In this document: piece by piece, positions 1 to 9,500 of the stretch | How positions within the stretch are numbered: the first letter of the stretch is position 1 | How the letters are laid out: the number at the start of each line of letters is the position of its first letter | Source: Zavarzinia sp. | GTDB taxonomy: Bacteria > Pseudomonadota > Alphaproteobacteria > Zavarziniales > Zavarziniaceae | NCBI GenBank assembly: GCA_025869435.1 | Contig: JAOZVS010000121.1 | Coordinates: forward strand, 1-52,426 | DNA length: 52,426 nt | Reading direction: 5' to 3' | Made by a program: the position numbers and the translations under genes | The notes under the pieces: generated by a model | The model's database searches: none | Seen by the model: the letters and a program-made list of their open reading frames with translations, nothing else | Told to the model about the DNA's origin: nothing

Positions 1-1
1 T

Positions 2-520
2 GACTATGAGGTCGCGCGGCTGGTCACCGATGGCGACTTCGCCCGGCAGATCGCCGAGACCTTCGAGGGCGAGGCGCTCCGTCTCCGCTTTCATCTGGCG
101 CCGCCCCTGCTCGCCCGCCGCGATCCCGCGACCGGGCGGCCGCGCAAGATGACCTTCGGCCCCTGGATCATGCCGGCCTTTCGCCTGCTCGCCCGGCTGA
201 AGGGCCTGCGCGGGACCTGGGCGGACCCCTTCGGCCGGACCGCGGAGCGGCGCATGGAACGCCGCCTGATCACCGACTATCAGGCCAGGGTCGGCGACCT
301 GTTGCCGCAGCTTCGCGACGACAGCTATGGCACCATCGTCGCCATCGCCGCCCTGCCGGAGCGGGTTCGCGGTTTCGGCCCGGTGAAGGAGGCGGCGATC
401 GCCGCGGCCACGGCCGAAGGGGAGCGGCTTCAGGCCCGCCTGGCCGGGTCGGCGGCGCCCTTCCGCAAGGTCGGAAATGGCGCGGGGGCGGCTGAATACA
501 GACCTGTCGATCGGGTTTGA
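2..520 (+). CDS. Indolepyruvate ferredoxin oxidoreductase, C-terminal end (partial)
   Basis: This is the last 172 residues of a gene that begins before the window. The reading frame is open from base 2 to the TGA at 518-520. The text DYEVARLVTDGDFA, then FHLAPPLLARRDPATGRPRK, then GPWIMPAFRLLARLKGLRGT and RRMERRLITDYQ is the characteristic C-terminal domain of the long fused (about 1150 residue) indolepyruvate ferredoxin oxidoreductases of Proteobacteria. These cytoplasmic enzymes oxidatively decarboxylate aryl-pyruvates from aromatic amino acids to aryl-acetyl-CoA. The thiamine-diphosphate and Fe-S parts lie outside the window, so completeness cannot be judged. The GntR gene starts 50 bp downstream on the same strand and may be co-transcribed. 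Confidence 0.85.
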   Translation, partial: DYEVARLVTDGDFARQIAETFEGEALRLRFHLAPPLLARRDPATGRPRKMTFGPWIMPAFRLLARLKGLRGTWADPFGRTAERRMERRLITDYQARVGDLLPQLRDDSYGTIVAIAALPERVRGFGPVKEAAIAAATAEGERLQARLAGSAAPFRKVGNGAGAAEYRPVDRV

Positions 521-570
521 CACAGGGGGCGCCCCATGCCATCACCGGCTCGAACAAGGATCCGAAACGC

Positions 571-1323
571 ATGACCGCAGCGAAGAGTCCCGTGGCCCTC
601 GACTTCCCTCCCGGCCCCGCCCGTCGTGGGCGCGGCGCCCGATCCGGCGACAAGCAGGAAGGCACCGCCGTCACAAGGACCTATGACGCGCTGCGCGCCC
701 TGATCCTGAGCTATGAGATCAAGCCGAACGAGCGCCTGAACGAGGTCGAACTGGCGGCCCGGTTCAATGTCAGCCGCACGCCGCTGCGCGAGGCGCTGAA
801 CCGGCTGGTGGTCGAGAGACTGCTGCGCTTCGAGCCGTCGCTTGGCTTCTATCGGCCGAAAATCGACGTGCAGGAGATCGTGAACCTTTACGAATTCCGG
901 GTGATGCTCGAGACCGAAGGGGTGAAGCTGGCGGTCGAGCGCGCCACCGATGACGAGATCGCCGAAGTCACGCGCTTCTGGAAGGAAACCTTCGAGCGCC
1001 GCGCCAGCGTCACCCGGGTGGAGCGCATCACCAATGACGAGCAGTTCCACGAGCGTGTCGCCGCCCTCGGTCACAACGAGGAACTGGTGCATGCCCTGAA
1101 GACGGTCAACGCCCGCATCCACTTCATCCGCTGGGCCGCCCCGCAAGGCGGCGACGAGCACGAGGCGAGCTATCACCGCCATCTCGAACTCCTGACCGTG
1201 CTCGGCGAGCGTGACCAGACGCGCGCGATCGAGGTCCTGCGCGCTATCATCGTGATGCGCCAGGAAGAGATCGTCGCGATCCTCAAGGAAGGGGCGGCGA
1301 AGCTCTATCTCGCCAACGTCTGA
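571..1323 (+). CDS. GntR family transcriptional regulator (FadR subgroup, FCD domain)
   Basis: A 250-residue DNA-binding regulator. The winged helix-turn-helix covers about residues 34-95 (YDALRALILSYEIKPNERLN, then FNVSRTPLREALNRL, the standard GntR recognition helix). An all-helical FCD ligand-binding domain follows (FRVMLETEGVKLAVERA, later YHRHLELLTVLGERD with the His used for metal or acid binding in this class). I chose the ATG at 571, which has AAGGA about 10 bases upstream. A TTG at 517 would overlap the previous stop and add 18 residues of poor quality. The gene follows an aryl-pyruvate oxidoreductase gene and might regulate that pathway, but the ligand is unknown. Confidence 0.85.
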   Translation: MTAAKSPVALDFPPGPARRGRGARSGDKQEGTAVTRTYDALRALILSYEIKPNERLNEVELAARFNVSRTPLREALNRLVVERLLRFEPSLGFYRPKIDVQEIVNLYEFRVMLETEGVKLAVERATDDEIAEVTRFWKETFERRASVTRVERITNDEQFHERVAALGHNEELVHALKTVNARIHFIRWAAPQGGDEHEASYHRHLELLTVLGERDQTRAIEVLRAIIVMRQEEIVAILKEGAAKLYLANV

Positions 1324-1427
1324 CGGACGCGCGGGGGTCCGCGGGGGGGGGCACGATCGTCCTTTTCATCACCACCAGCAGGCTTGCCGCCAACCCCGGC
1401 TTCGGCTATTGTCCGGCCTCCCAACGC

Positions 1428-1504
<77 letters not shown>

Positions 1505-1554
1505 GGGAATTCTCTGGAAATCCTGGTGTTTTGACGGCATCGCGCGGGTCCTGT

Positions 1555-2373
1555 TCAGGCCCTGCACAGATAGCCGACGGTACGGATTCGCCTTTCGCGC
1601 AGATTGGCGATCTGGTTGCGGATCATGGCCGGGAAAGCATCGCCGAGCACGGCTTGCAGGGTCGCGGGCGGTGGTGCCGTCGATGTCCGGGTCGCCATGG
1701 CCTCGAACCATCCCAGGCTCTCGTTGCTCGAATCATGCCGGTGCAGGATCTCGAAGCCCGCTTGCGCGAGCAGGCTTTCCATCTCGTCCGGCGTCGCCAG
1801 ATGGCTGATCGAGGGCTCCCCCGCCCAGGGGACCGGGAAATGGACCGCGCCGCCTTCGCCTTGCAGGACGTCATAGACGGTGAATCGCCCGCCCGGTTTC
1901 AGGACGCGGCGCGCCTCCCCATACATGAGGGGCTTGGCCGCGATATTCATGCCGACGTGCAGGGTCATGGCGGCATCGAATTCGCCATCGCCGAAGGGCA
2001 GGGCGGTGGCATCGCCCGGACGGAAGGACACCCGTTCGCCAAGGCCGACCCAGCTGCTCAGCGTCGTCGCCGCCGCGCAATAGGCCGGCGAGAGATCGAC
2101 GCCGACGACGCGGCAGCCGCGGGTTTCCGCCAGGGTGCGGGCCGGCCCGCCGAGACCGCTGCCGATGTCGAGGACGAGATCGCCGGGCCCGGCTTCGAGC
2201 CAGCGGGCGATTTCCAGCGTGGCGGCCCGGCCCCGGACGTGAAACTCGTCGACCGCCGCCAGATCGGCGGTGGTCAGCCTCGAGAGATCGCGCCCGGCCC
2301 GGGTCAGTTGCGCCGCGATCGTCGCCGCGAGATCGCCTTCCGGCGTGTAATGCTCCGCTATCCTGTCCGTCAA
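1555..2373 (-). CDS. Class I SAM-dependent methyltransferase
   Basis: A 272-residue cytoplasmic methyltransferase of the UbiE/sarcosine-dimethylglycine type. Motif I is VLDIGSGLGGPAR, followed by the acidic loop VVGVDLS, then FRPGDATALPFGDGEFDAA (motifs II/III) and VLKPGGRFTVYDVLQ. The substrate is not recognisable; the GGPAR variant is common in glycine/sarcosine or small-molecule methyltransferases. The start is a TTG at 2373 because a perfect AGGAGG lies five bases upstream of it. The longer frame to 2454 has no such site. The gene is divergent from the nuclease gene and convergent with the tRNA. Confidence 0.8.
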   Translation of the reverse strand: MTDRIAEHYTPEGDLAATIAAQLTRAGRDLSRLTTADLAAVDEFHVRGRAATLEIARWLEAGPGDLVLDIGSGLGGPARTLAETRGCRVVGVDLSPAYCAAATTLSSWVGLGERVSFRPGDATALPFGDGEFDAAMTLHVGMNIAAKPLMYGEARRVLKPGGRFTVYDVLQGEGGAVHFPVPWAGEPSISHLATPDEMESLLAQAGFEILHRHDSSNESLGWFEAMATRTSTAPPPATLQAVLGDAFPAMIRNQIANLRERRIRTVGYLCRA

Positions 2374-2478
2374 TTCAGCCTCCTGTCGCGTCGATAGTCT
2401 GGCACCGGTCCGGTGTTGAGGAAACACAACCGGTACTGGCGTAAGACGACGCAAAAACTTCGAAAATCGACAATCGTC

Positions 2479-2496
2479 CGGTCATCCGGCCGTAAG
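2479..2496 (+). promoter_or_regulatory. Possible Pho-box-like repeat upstream of the nuclease gene
   Basis: CGGTCAT - CCGG - CCGTAAG: two 7-mers at 11-bp spacing that match the alphaproteobacterial PhoB half-site CTGTCAT at 6/7 and 4/7 positions. It lies about 80 bp upstream of the nuclease start in a 203-bp divergent intergenic region. One half-site is weak, so this is only a candidate. It gains some weight because better candidates precede tpsA and tpsB. Confidence 0.3.
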
Positions 2497-2576
2497 ACAG
2501 CGCGGCCAGCATCCGCCCCCGATCGCACGCCGGACGGCGCGCGTCCAGCCATGTGCTTTGACCGGGGGAATCCATC

Positions 2577-5500
2577 ATGTCGACCGTCTATCACGATCTT
2601 GGCGCGGGCGATTTCGTCCAGAACTGGAGCGATGCCGGGCAGATCACGACCAACGACGACTGGTCGGGCGTTCCCAGCATCATGGGCTATCTCGGCGATA
2701 TCGATGCCGGCTCGTCCACCGGGGTCGATCCGCGCACGCTGACGGGGGCCAGCCTGGGCGCGGTCGATGTCATCGCCAACCAGACCAATCCCAACACGCT
2801 GTCCAATGGCGGCGTGGCCGAATTCGCCGTCACCAATCCGTCGATCGCCCTCAACGGCTCGTCCACCGCCGATGCGCCGGGCATCGTGATCCATCTCGAT
2901 GCCAGCGAGCGTCAGGATGTGCGCGTGACCTTCAACGCCGTCGATCTCGACGGCTCGGCCGACAACGCGGCCCAGCCGGTCAACGTGCAGTATCGGATCG
3001 GCGAGACCGGGACCTGGACCAATGTCGAGGGCGGTTACAACGCCGATGTGACGACCGGCGGCGCCGCCGGCCAGACCACGGCTTTCGACCTGACCCTGCC
3101 CGAGGCGGTCAATGGCCAGGCCCAGCTCCAGCTGCGCATCTTCACCACCAATGCCGCCGGCAGCGACGAATGGATCGGCATCGACGACATCAATGTCTCG
3201 AGCGTCGCGCAAACCAGCACGGCCACGCGGGTCTCGATCTCCGACGCGGTGGTGACCGAAGGCGATGCCGGCGAGACGGTGATGCATTTCACGGTGACCC
3301 GCGGCGACAATGAAGGGGCCTTCACCGTCGACTTCGCGACGGCGGACGGCACGGCGACGGATGGCGCCGATTACACCGGCGCCACCGGCACGCTGAGTTT
3401 CGCCGCCGGCGGCGACCTGACCCAGGATGTCGCGATCACGATCAAGGGCGACGCCGACGTGGAGACCGACGAGGCCTTCACCGTCACCTTGCAGAATCTG
3501 GTCGATGGCACCGGCACGGCTGAACTCGGCGACGCGGTCGCGACCGGCACCATCACCAATGACGATGTCGACCTGACCCTGATCTCGGCGGTCCAGGGCG
3601 CGGGCGATACGAGTTCGATGGTCGGCCAGACCGTGACGGTCGAGGCCATCGTCGTCGGCGACTTCCAGAATGGCGACGGCGATGCCGCGCGCAACCTGAA
3701 TGGTTTCTTCCTCCAGGAAGAGGCGGGCGACTGGGATGCCGATGCCCTGACCTCGGAAGGTATCTTCGTGTTCCGGGGCGGCACCGATGTCCATGTCGGC
3801 GACCGGGTGCAGGTGACCGGCACGGTCGGGGAATATTTCGGCCAGACCCAGCTGACCGCGACCAGCATCACGGTGATCGAGGCCGGCGCCGTCGCCGATG
3901 TCGACACCATGGCGCAGACCGTTTCCCTGCCGGCGGCGGGCACGAGCCTCAGCCAGGACGGCGATGTCCAGCCCGATCTCGAAGCCTTCGAGAGCATGCT
4001 GGTCCGCTTCGAGGACACGCTGACGATCACCGAACAGTTCAACCTCGACCGTTTCAATGAAATCAAGCTGGTCGCGGGCGAGCGCCCGGCCCAGTTCACC
4101 CAGGACAACAGCCCCGATGCCGCCGGCTATCAGGCCCATCTGCAGGAGATCGGCGGGCGCACCATCACCTATGACGACGGGCTGAACGTCCAGAACGCGG
4201 CGATCGGCAATCTCGACGGTTTCGCGGGTTACGACACCGCCTCGGCGCCGCGCATGGGCGATACGGTGACCGGCCTGACCGGCGTTCTCGATTACCAGTG
4301 GGCGGGCAATTCGGGCAGCGGCGCGACCTGGCGCGTGCGCGCGGTCGAGGATGGCGACAACAGCTTCGCCTCGGCCGGCCCGCGCGAGGATGCGCCGGCC
4401 GATGTCGGCGGCACGATCACCGCCTGCAGCCTCAATGTCCTGAATTATTTCGCGACCCTCGACGACGGCACGATGACCGCCAATGGTCTCGAGCCGCGCG
4501 GCGCCAACAGCACGGCGGAATTCGAGCGACAGACCGACAAGCTGGTGACCGCCCTCGTCACCATCGACGCCGATCTGTTCAGCCTCGTCGAACTCGAGAA
4601 CAACTTCCTGCCGGGTTCTGCTGGCAATGCCCTCGAATATCTCTGCGGGCAGCTGAACGCGGCCCTCGGCGACGAGATCTATGCCTGGGTCGAGCCCGAC
4701 ATGCAGTTCGTCGGCGGCGACGCCATCGCGCCGGGCTTCCTCTACAAGACGAGCACCCTGGAGATTTCGGCGGGGACCTCGGTCGAGACGCTGAACGACG
4801 CCGATCTCCTCGACCTCGGTCGTGGTGATCTGCTCAGCCAGAGCACGATCGGCGCCCTGTTCGATGGCGAGAACACCAGTCGCAATTCGCTGGCGGTCAC
4901 CTTCACGGAAATCGCGACCGGCGGCGAATTCACCGCCGTCGCCAATCACCTGAAATCGAAGAGCGGCACCGGCACCGGCGCCGACGCCGACCAGCTGGAC
5001 GGCCAAGGCAACTGGCAGCAGCAGCGCGAACTGGCGGCCGAGGCCCTGGCGGCCTGGATCGCCGCCGATCCCACCGGCTCGGGCGATGGCGACGTGATGC
5101 TGCTGGGCGATTTCAACGCCTATTTCAAGGAAGACGCCATCGCCCTCCTCGAAGCCGCCGGTTTCGACAATCTGCAGGCGACGTTGACCGCCGATCCCTA
5201 TTCCTATGTCTTCGACGGCCAGTCCGGCTCGCTCGATTACATCTTCGCCAATGGCGGGCTGGCGGACCAGATCACCGGCATGACCGAATGGCACATCAAT
5301 TCCGATGAGGCGGATGCCCTCGACTATAATCTCGACTACGGGCGGGATCCGGCGATCGCCGATACGGACAGCCCGGTCCGCGTGTCCGACCATGACCCGC
5401 TGGTGATCGGCATCGATCTCGTCGAATACACCCTTCCGACGGCGGGGGATGACATCATCATCGCCAATGATGCCGCCGACACGATCGATGGCGGCGCCGG

Positions 5501-6431
5501 CCAGGACCATATCCGGGGCGGCGACGGCGACGATGCGATCTCGGGCGGCGCCGGCAACGACCGGCTCGAGGGCGAAGCGGGCGACGACCGCTTCGTCATC
5601 TCGTCCGAACATCCGAGCCAGGACGGTCGCGATACCTATGACGGCGGTGACGGCATCGACACGCTGGACTTCAGCGCCCTCGGCGCCGGCATTCGCATCA
5701 GCCTGAAGGCCGGCGCCGGCAGCTATGGCGTCGACAGTTTCAGCGGGATCGAGAATGTCGCCGGTGGTGACGGCGACGATACCCTGCGCGGCGACGACCT
5801 GGACAATGCGCTGACCGGCAATGGCGGTGCCGACAGCCTGATCGGCAGTGAAGGCGACGATCTCCTGGTCGCCGGGGCGGGCGATGACCGGCTCGACGGC
5901 GGCTATGGCGACGACAGGCTGGAGGGGGGTGACGGTAACGACCGGCTGGCAGGCCGGCATGGTGCCGATGGACTGGAGGGCGGCGCGGGCGACGACTGGC
6001 TGCTCGGGGCCCAGGGCGACGACCTGCTGGCGGGTGGCGTCGGCAATGACACGCTCGATGGCGGCTCGGGCGACGACCGGCTGACGGGCGGTGCCGGCGA
6101 CGATACGCTGATCGGCGGCCAGGGCGTGGATCTCTTCGTCTTCGATACCTTCGATGGCATCGACACGATCACGGGGTTCCAGGTTCGGGGCGGCACCCGC
6201 GACGCGCTGGTGCTGGACAAGGATCTGTTCACCGGCTTTGCCGGCGCCAGCGCGGCGGATCTCTTCGCCGAGGGCTTCCTGAAGGCGCAGGCGGTGGCCG
6301 GCGGCACGGAGCTTCAGGTCGATGTCGACGGCAATGGCGATGGTTTCACCACCTTCGCCGTCTTCGACGCCGCGCTGACCGACGCGGTGCTGGCCAGCCA
6401 GATCCGCTTCACCGACAGCCTTGTGGCCTGA
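2577..6431 (+). CDS. ExeM/NucH-type extracellular endonuclease with RTX repeats
   Basis: A 1284-residue secreted nuclease. There is no N-terminal signal peptide. The order is an N-terminal beta-rich region (1-205); a Calx-beta domain (about 212-330, FTVDFATADGTATDGADYTG); an OB-fold as in ExeM/YhcR nucleases (335-450); an endonuclease/exonuclease/phosphatase domain (about 610-950) with SLNVLNYF, SLVELEN, LLGDFNAY (about 843), LDYIFANGG and SDHDPLV (about 935) catalytic motifs; then at least ten GGxGxDxLxGG calcium-binding nonapeptides (955-1180) and a C-terminal type I secretion signal region. I infer export by a type I system, not present in this window. The family degrades extracellular DNA; in P. 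aeruginosa a comparable nuclease is induced when phosphate is scarce, which fits the neighbours. The start ATG follows GGGGGA. Confidence 0.9.
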   Translation: MSTVYHDLGAGDFVQNWSDAGQITTNDDWSGVPSIMGYLGDIDAGSSTGVDPRTLTGASLGAVDVIANQTNPNTLSNGGVAEFAVTNPSIALNGSSTADAPGIVIHLDASERQDVRVTFNAVDLDGSADNAAQPVNVQYRIGETGTWTNVEGGYNADVTTGGAAGQTTAFDLTLPEAVNGQAQLQLRIFTTNAAGSDEWIGIDDINVSSVAQTSTATRVSISDAVVTEGDAGETVMHFTVTRGDNEGAFTVDFATADGTATDGADYTGATGTLSFAAGGDLTQDVAITIKGDADVETDEAFTVTLQNLVDGTGTAELGDAVATGTITNDDVDLTLISAVQGAGDTSSMVGQTVTVEAIVVGDFQNGDGDAARNLNGFFLQEEAGDWDADALTSEGIFVFRGGTDVHVGDRVQVTGTVGEYFGQTQLTATSITVIEAGAVADVDTMAQTVSLPAAGTSLSQDGDVQPDLEAFESMLVRFEDTLTITEQFNLDRFNEIKLVAGERPAQFTQDNSPDAAGYQAHLQEIGGRTITYDDGLNVQNAAIGNLDGFAGYDTASAPRMGDTVTGLTGVLDYQWAGNSGSGATWRVRAVEDGDNSFASAGPREDAPADVGGTITACSLNVLNYFATLDDGTMTANGLEPRGANSTAEFERQTDKLVTALVTIDADLFSLVELENNFLPGSAGNALEYLCGQLNAALGDEIYAWVEPDMQFVGGDAIAPGFLYKTSTLEISAGTSVETLNDADLLDLGRGDLLSQSTIGALFDGENTSRNSLAVTFTEIATGGEFTAVANHLKSKSGTGTGADADQLDGQGNWQQQRELAAEALAAWIAADPTGSGDGDVMLLGDFNAYFKEDAIALLEAAGFDNLQATLTADPYSYVFDGQSGSLDYIFANGGLADQITGMTEWHINSDEADALDYNLDYGRDPAIADTDSPVRVSDHDPLVIGIDLVEYTLPTAGDDIIIANDAADTIDGGAGQDHIRGGDGDDAISGGAGNDRLEGEAGDDRFVISSEHPSQDGRDTYDGGDGIDTLDFSALGAGIRISLKAGAGSYGVDSFSGIENVAGGDGDDTLRGDDLDNALTGNGGADSLIGSEGDDLLVAGAGDDRLDGGYGDDRLEGGDGNDRLAGRHGADGLEGGAGDDWLLGAQGDDLLAGGVGNDTLDGGSGDDRLTGGAGDDTLIGGQGVDLFVFDTFDGIDTITGFQVRGGTRDALVLDKDLFTGFAGASAADLFAEGFLKAQAVAGGTELQVDVDGNGDGFTTFAVFDAALTDAVLASQIRFTDSLVA

Positions 6432-6436
6432 ACGTG

Positions 6437-6470
6437 GCGCGGCGGCCGCCCCGAAGGGCGGTCGCCGCGC
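6437..6470 (+). terminator. Strong hairpin after the nuclease gene
   Basis: A 15-bp stem (6437-6451 with 6456-6470, one G-T pair) closed by the tetraloop CGAA, starting six bases after the nuclease stop. No T-run follows, so it may act as an mRNA 3' stabiliser or a Rho-assisted terminator rather than a classic intrinsic one. Confidence 0.6.
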
Positions 6471-6478
6471 GTCGCGGA

Positions 6479-6507
6479 CTGCCATGAAACTGCCGCGCAA
6501 ATTTCAT
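6479..6507 (+). promoter_or_regulatory. Candidate Pho box (three half-sites) upstream of tpsA
   Basis: CTGCCAT - GAAA - CTGCCGC - GCAA - ATTTCAT: three 7-mers spaced exactly 11 bp, matching CTGTCAT at 6/7, 4/7 and 5/7. The array lies 62-90 bp upstream of the tpsA start, just after the nuclease hairpin. The spacing and position are those of PhoB sites. The assignment is inference from consensus only. Confidence 0.5.
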
Positions 6508-6568
6508 CGAAGCGCACCGGAATTCGCAGCATTGCCGTGCGTTATGTAGCCGTTCGGACCTGCGGGGG

Positions 6569-9500
6569 GTGTGGCGTCAGATGTTTGTTCGGGGGCGTGT
6601 CGCGGCATCGGCTGCTGGTGGTTTGCGCAATGCGGTTTGTTTCCGCCGGGCGGGGCTCCTCGCCGGGGCCAGTATCGTCGCCCTTCTGGTCGCCGGATCC
6701 GGCGCCGACGCGCGCAATATCCTGAGCGGTGGCCCCGCCTCTCCGGTGGCGCCGGTCGTCTCCGGTCAGGCGGCGGTAAACGCGGCGGCGCAGGAAGCCG
6801 CGCGGCGCGGCCGCGATTCCCTGTCGCGGACGACCCAGGCCCTGCAGGCCATGCGGGCCGCCCAATCGGCCGCGCGGGACGCGGCGGCGGCGATCCGCTC
6901 GACCGTGCCCAACGGCCTCGGGGTCGGCGGGCTGAAACCGGTCGCCAATCCGAATTCGACCACCGACGGCCTGACCGACTGGATCAACGCCGAAGCCCCC
7001 AAGCAGGTGGTCGAGGACGGGCGATACAACGTCACGATCAAGCAGACCGACGGCCGCGCCATCCTGTCGTGGGACACATTCAACATCGGCAGCGAAACGA
7101 CGCTGACCTTCGACCAGCAGGGCAACGCGGATTGGGTCGCGCTCAACCGCGTCGTCGGCCAGATCGATCCCGCGACCGGGCGGCGCGACGCGTCGAAAGC
7201 CCCGGCGCCCAGCCAGATCCTCGGCTCGATCAAGGCCGATGGCACGGTCCTGGTCATCAACCAGAACGGCATCCTGTTCTCAGGCACGGCGCAGGTCGAT
7301 ACCCACAGCCTGGTCGCCAGCACGCTGGAAATCGGCCGCGCCTATGACGTCGGCCGGGTCGATCCGCGCACCATCGCCGATCGCAACGCCGAATTCCTCG
7401 CCTCCGGCCTGCTCGGTTACAACGATACCAGCGTCCAGGACGGCGCCACCTTCTCGGCCCAGCGTATCGGCATCGACGGCACCACGCGGAACGAAGAGAA
7501 CATCGAAGGCAGCGTGATCGTCGAGGCGGGCGCTCGCCTGAAGGCCGGGGCCGATGGCCTGATCATGCTGACCGGCCCCAGGGTGGTGAACAACGGCCAT
7601 CTGACGGCGGCCGGCGGTCAGGTCGTGCTCCAGTCCGGGCGGGAGGTTCTGCTGCGCCGTTCGGAAGGGACGGCGGCCAGCCTCGATCCCAATATCCGCG
7701 GCGTGGTCGCGACCAGCGTGCGCAATCTGGGCGATCCGGACGATTACGTCCTCAACACCGAAACCGGCCTGATCGAGGCCGATCGCGGCAATATCACCCT
7801 GGGCGGCTTCAGCGCCGTGATCAACGAGGGTATGCTGTCCTCGACCACCAGCGTCTCGCGCAACGGCTCCATCGTGCTGTCCGCCGCCGACGTGAAGCTG
7901 GCGCCCGGCGCCATCCTGGCGATCGAGGCGGATGCCGGCACGGATGTGATCCCGCAGGATGCGGATTCCATCGCCGCCTTCAAATCGTCCAGCATCTTCA
8001 TCGGTAATCGCAATGGTTATGGCGGCACCGGCTTCGATCCGTCGGCCCGGATCGAGATCGGCCGCGATGCCCTGATCCATGCCCCCGGCGCCGATGTCTC
8101 GATCGGCGCGATTTCCGGCGCGACCGGGGCGGACGACCGCCAGGGCCAGGGCCAGTCCCGAGTCTTCATCGACACGGGCGCGACGATCGATGTCGCCGGT
8201 CTCAAGGATGTCCTCGTCCCGTTGTCGCGCAATGTGCTGGAAATCGGCCCCCTGAAGGGGAACGAACTGGCCAATTCGCCGCTGCTGCGCAACAGCTTCC
8301 TCAATGGCGAGACGGTCTATGTCGATCCCCGCCTGTCGGGCGTGCGCGACGATGGCGTCGCCTGGATCGGTTCGCCGCTGATCGATGCCGCCAGCTATTA
8401 CGCGCAGGTCGGCGTCGGCGTCGCGGAGCTGATGACCACGGGCGGTACCGTCACCCTGGGCGCCCAGGGTTTCGCCGGCACCGGCGACGGGGCGCTGGCG
8501 GGCGATGTCGCGGTGAAGGCGGGGGCGATCATCGATGTCTCCGGCGGCTGGCTGCGTTACGAGGGCGGCCGGGTGCAGACGACCCGTCTGGTTACCGCCG
8601 ATGGCACCATCGTCGATATCGGCGATGCCGATCCCGACACGATCTATGCCGGCATCTACAAGGGTTTCACCCTCGACCAGGGGCGCTGGGGCACGGGCGG
8701 CAGCTGGGTCTCGCCGCTGACCGCCGGGGGCCGCACGGTCGCGGAATTCACCGAGGGGCGCGACGCCGGGGCCCTCGTCGTCAAGGCATCGGCCATCGCC
8801 TTCGACGGCGACTTCCATGGCGAAGCCTTCGCCGGCAGCCGCCAGCGCCAGTCGGCCACCGTGGGCACCGCCGCCGGCACGCTGTTCGGCGATTCCCGTC
8901 ACCTGCAGGCCAGCGCCTCGCAATTGCCCAGCGGCGCCTTCCTCTATTTCCAGCTGCTGACCACGACGACCGGCGGCGCCGATGTCGCCATCGTCGCCGA
9001 CGCCGATGACGGCGATCTCGCGGCCGGCTTCGGCTATGGCCAGTCCGTCTCGGTCGGGGCGGACGGCAGCCTGATCCGGCGGACCCGCAGCCCGTCCTCC
9101 CTCCTGCCCGAGGCGCGGCGCGAGACCATGGAAATCTCCGACAGCCTGCTGTCGGACAGTGGCGCGGCACAGGTCTCGATCCATACCTCGGGCAGCATCA
9201 CGGTGGAGAGCGACGCCAGGGTCGATCTGATCGCCGGCGGCATCTTCGATGCCCTGGCCGGACGGACCCTGACGGTCGCGGGCGACATCACCGCGGCGGG
9301 CGGCCTCATCTCGCTCGAGACCTTCAATTCCCGGGGGCTCAGCGAGCATGTCTGGGGCGGCTCCGCCTTTGGCGACAAGGCTGTGGGCGATACGCTCGGC
9401 GATTACGACATTCTTGTCTCGGGCAATCTGTCGACCCGGGGCCGCTGGGTGAACGACCTCGGGCAATTCACGACCGGGGGCGAGGGCGGCGCCTGGCTCG

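Noticed and set aside
5440-6120. Possible repeat array or CRISPR
   Set aside because: The periodic sequence is the 27-bp coding repeat of RTX nonapeptides, imperfect at DNA level, with no spacers. No CRISPR array was seen in the window.
2370-6500. 1376-residue open frame on the minus strand over the nuclease gene
   Set aside because: A shadow of a high-GC, repeat-rich gene. The plus strand has coherent nuclease and RTX motifs; the minus translation is a low-complexity run of A, G, V, I, D and R with no domain.
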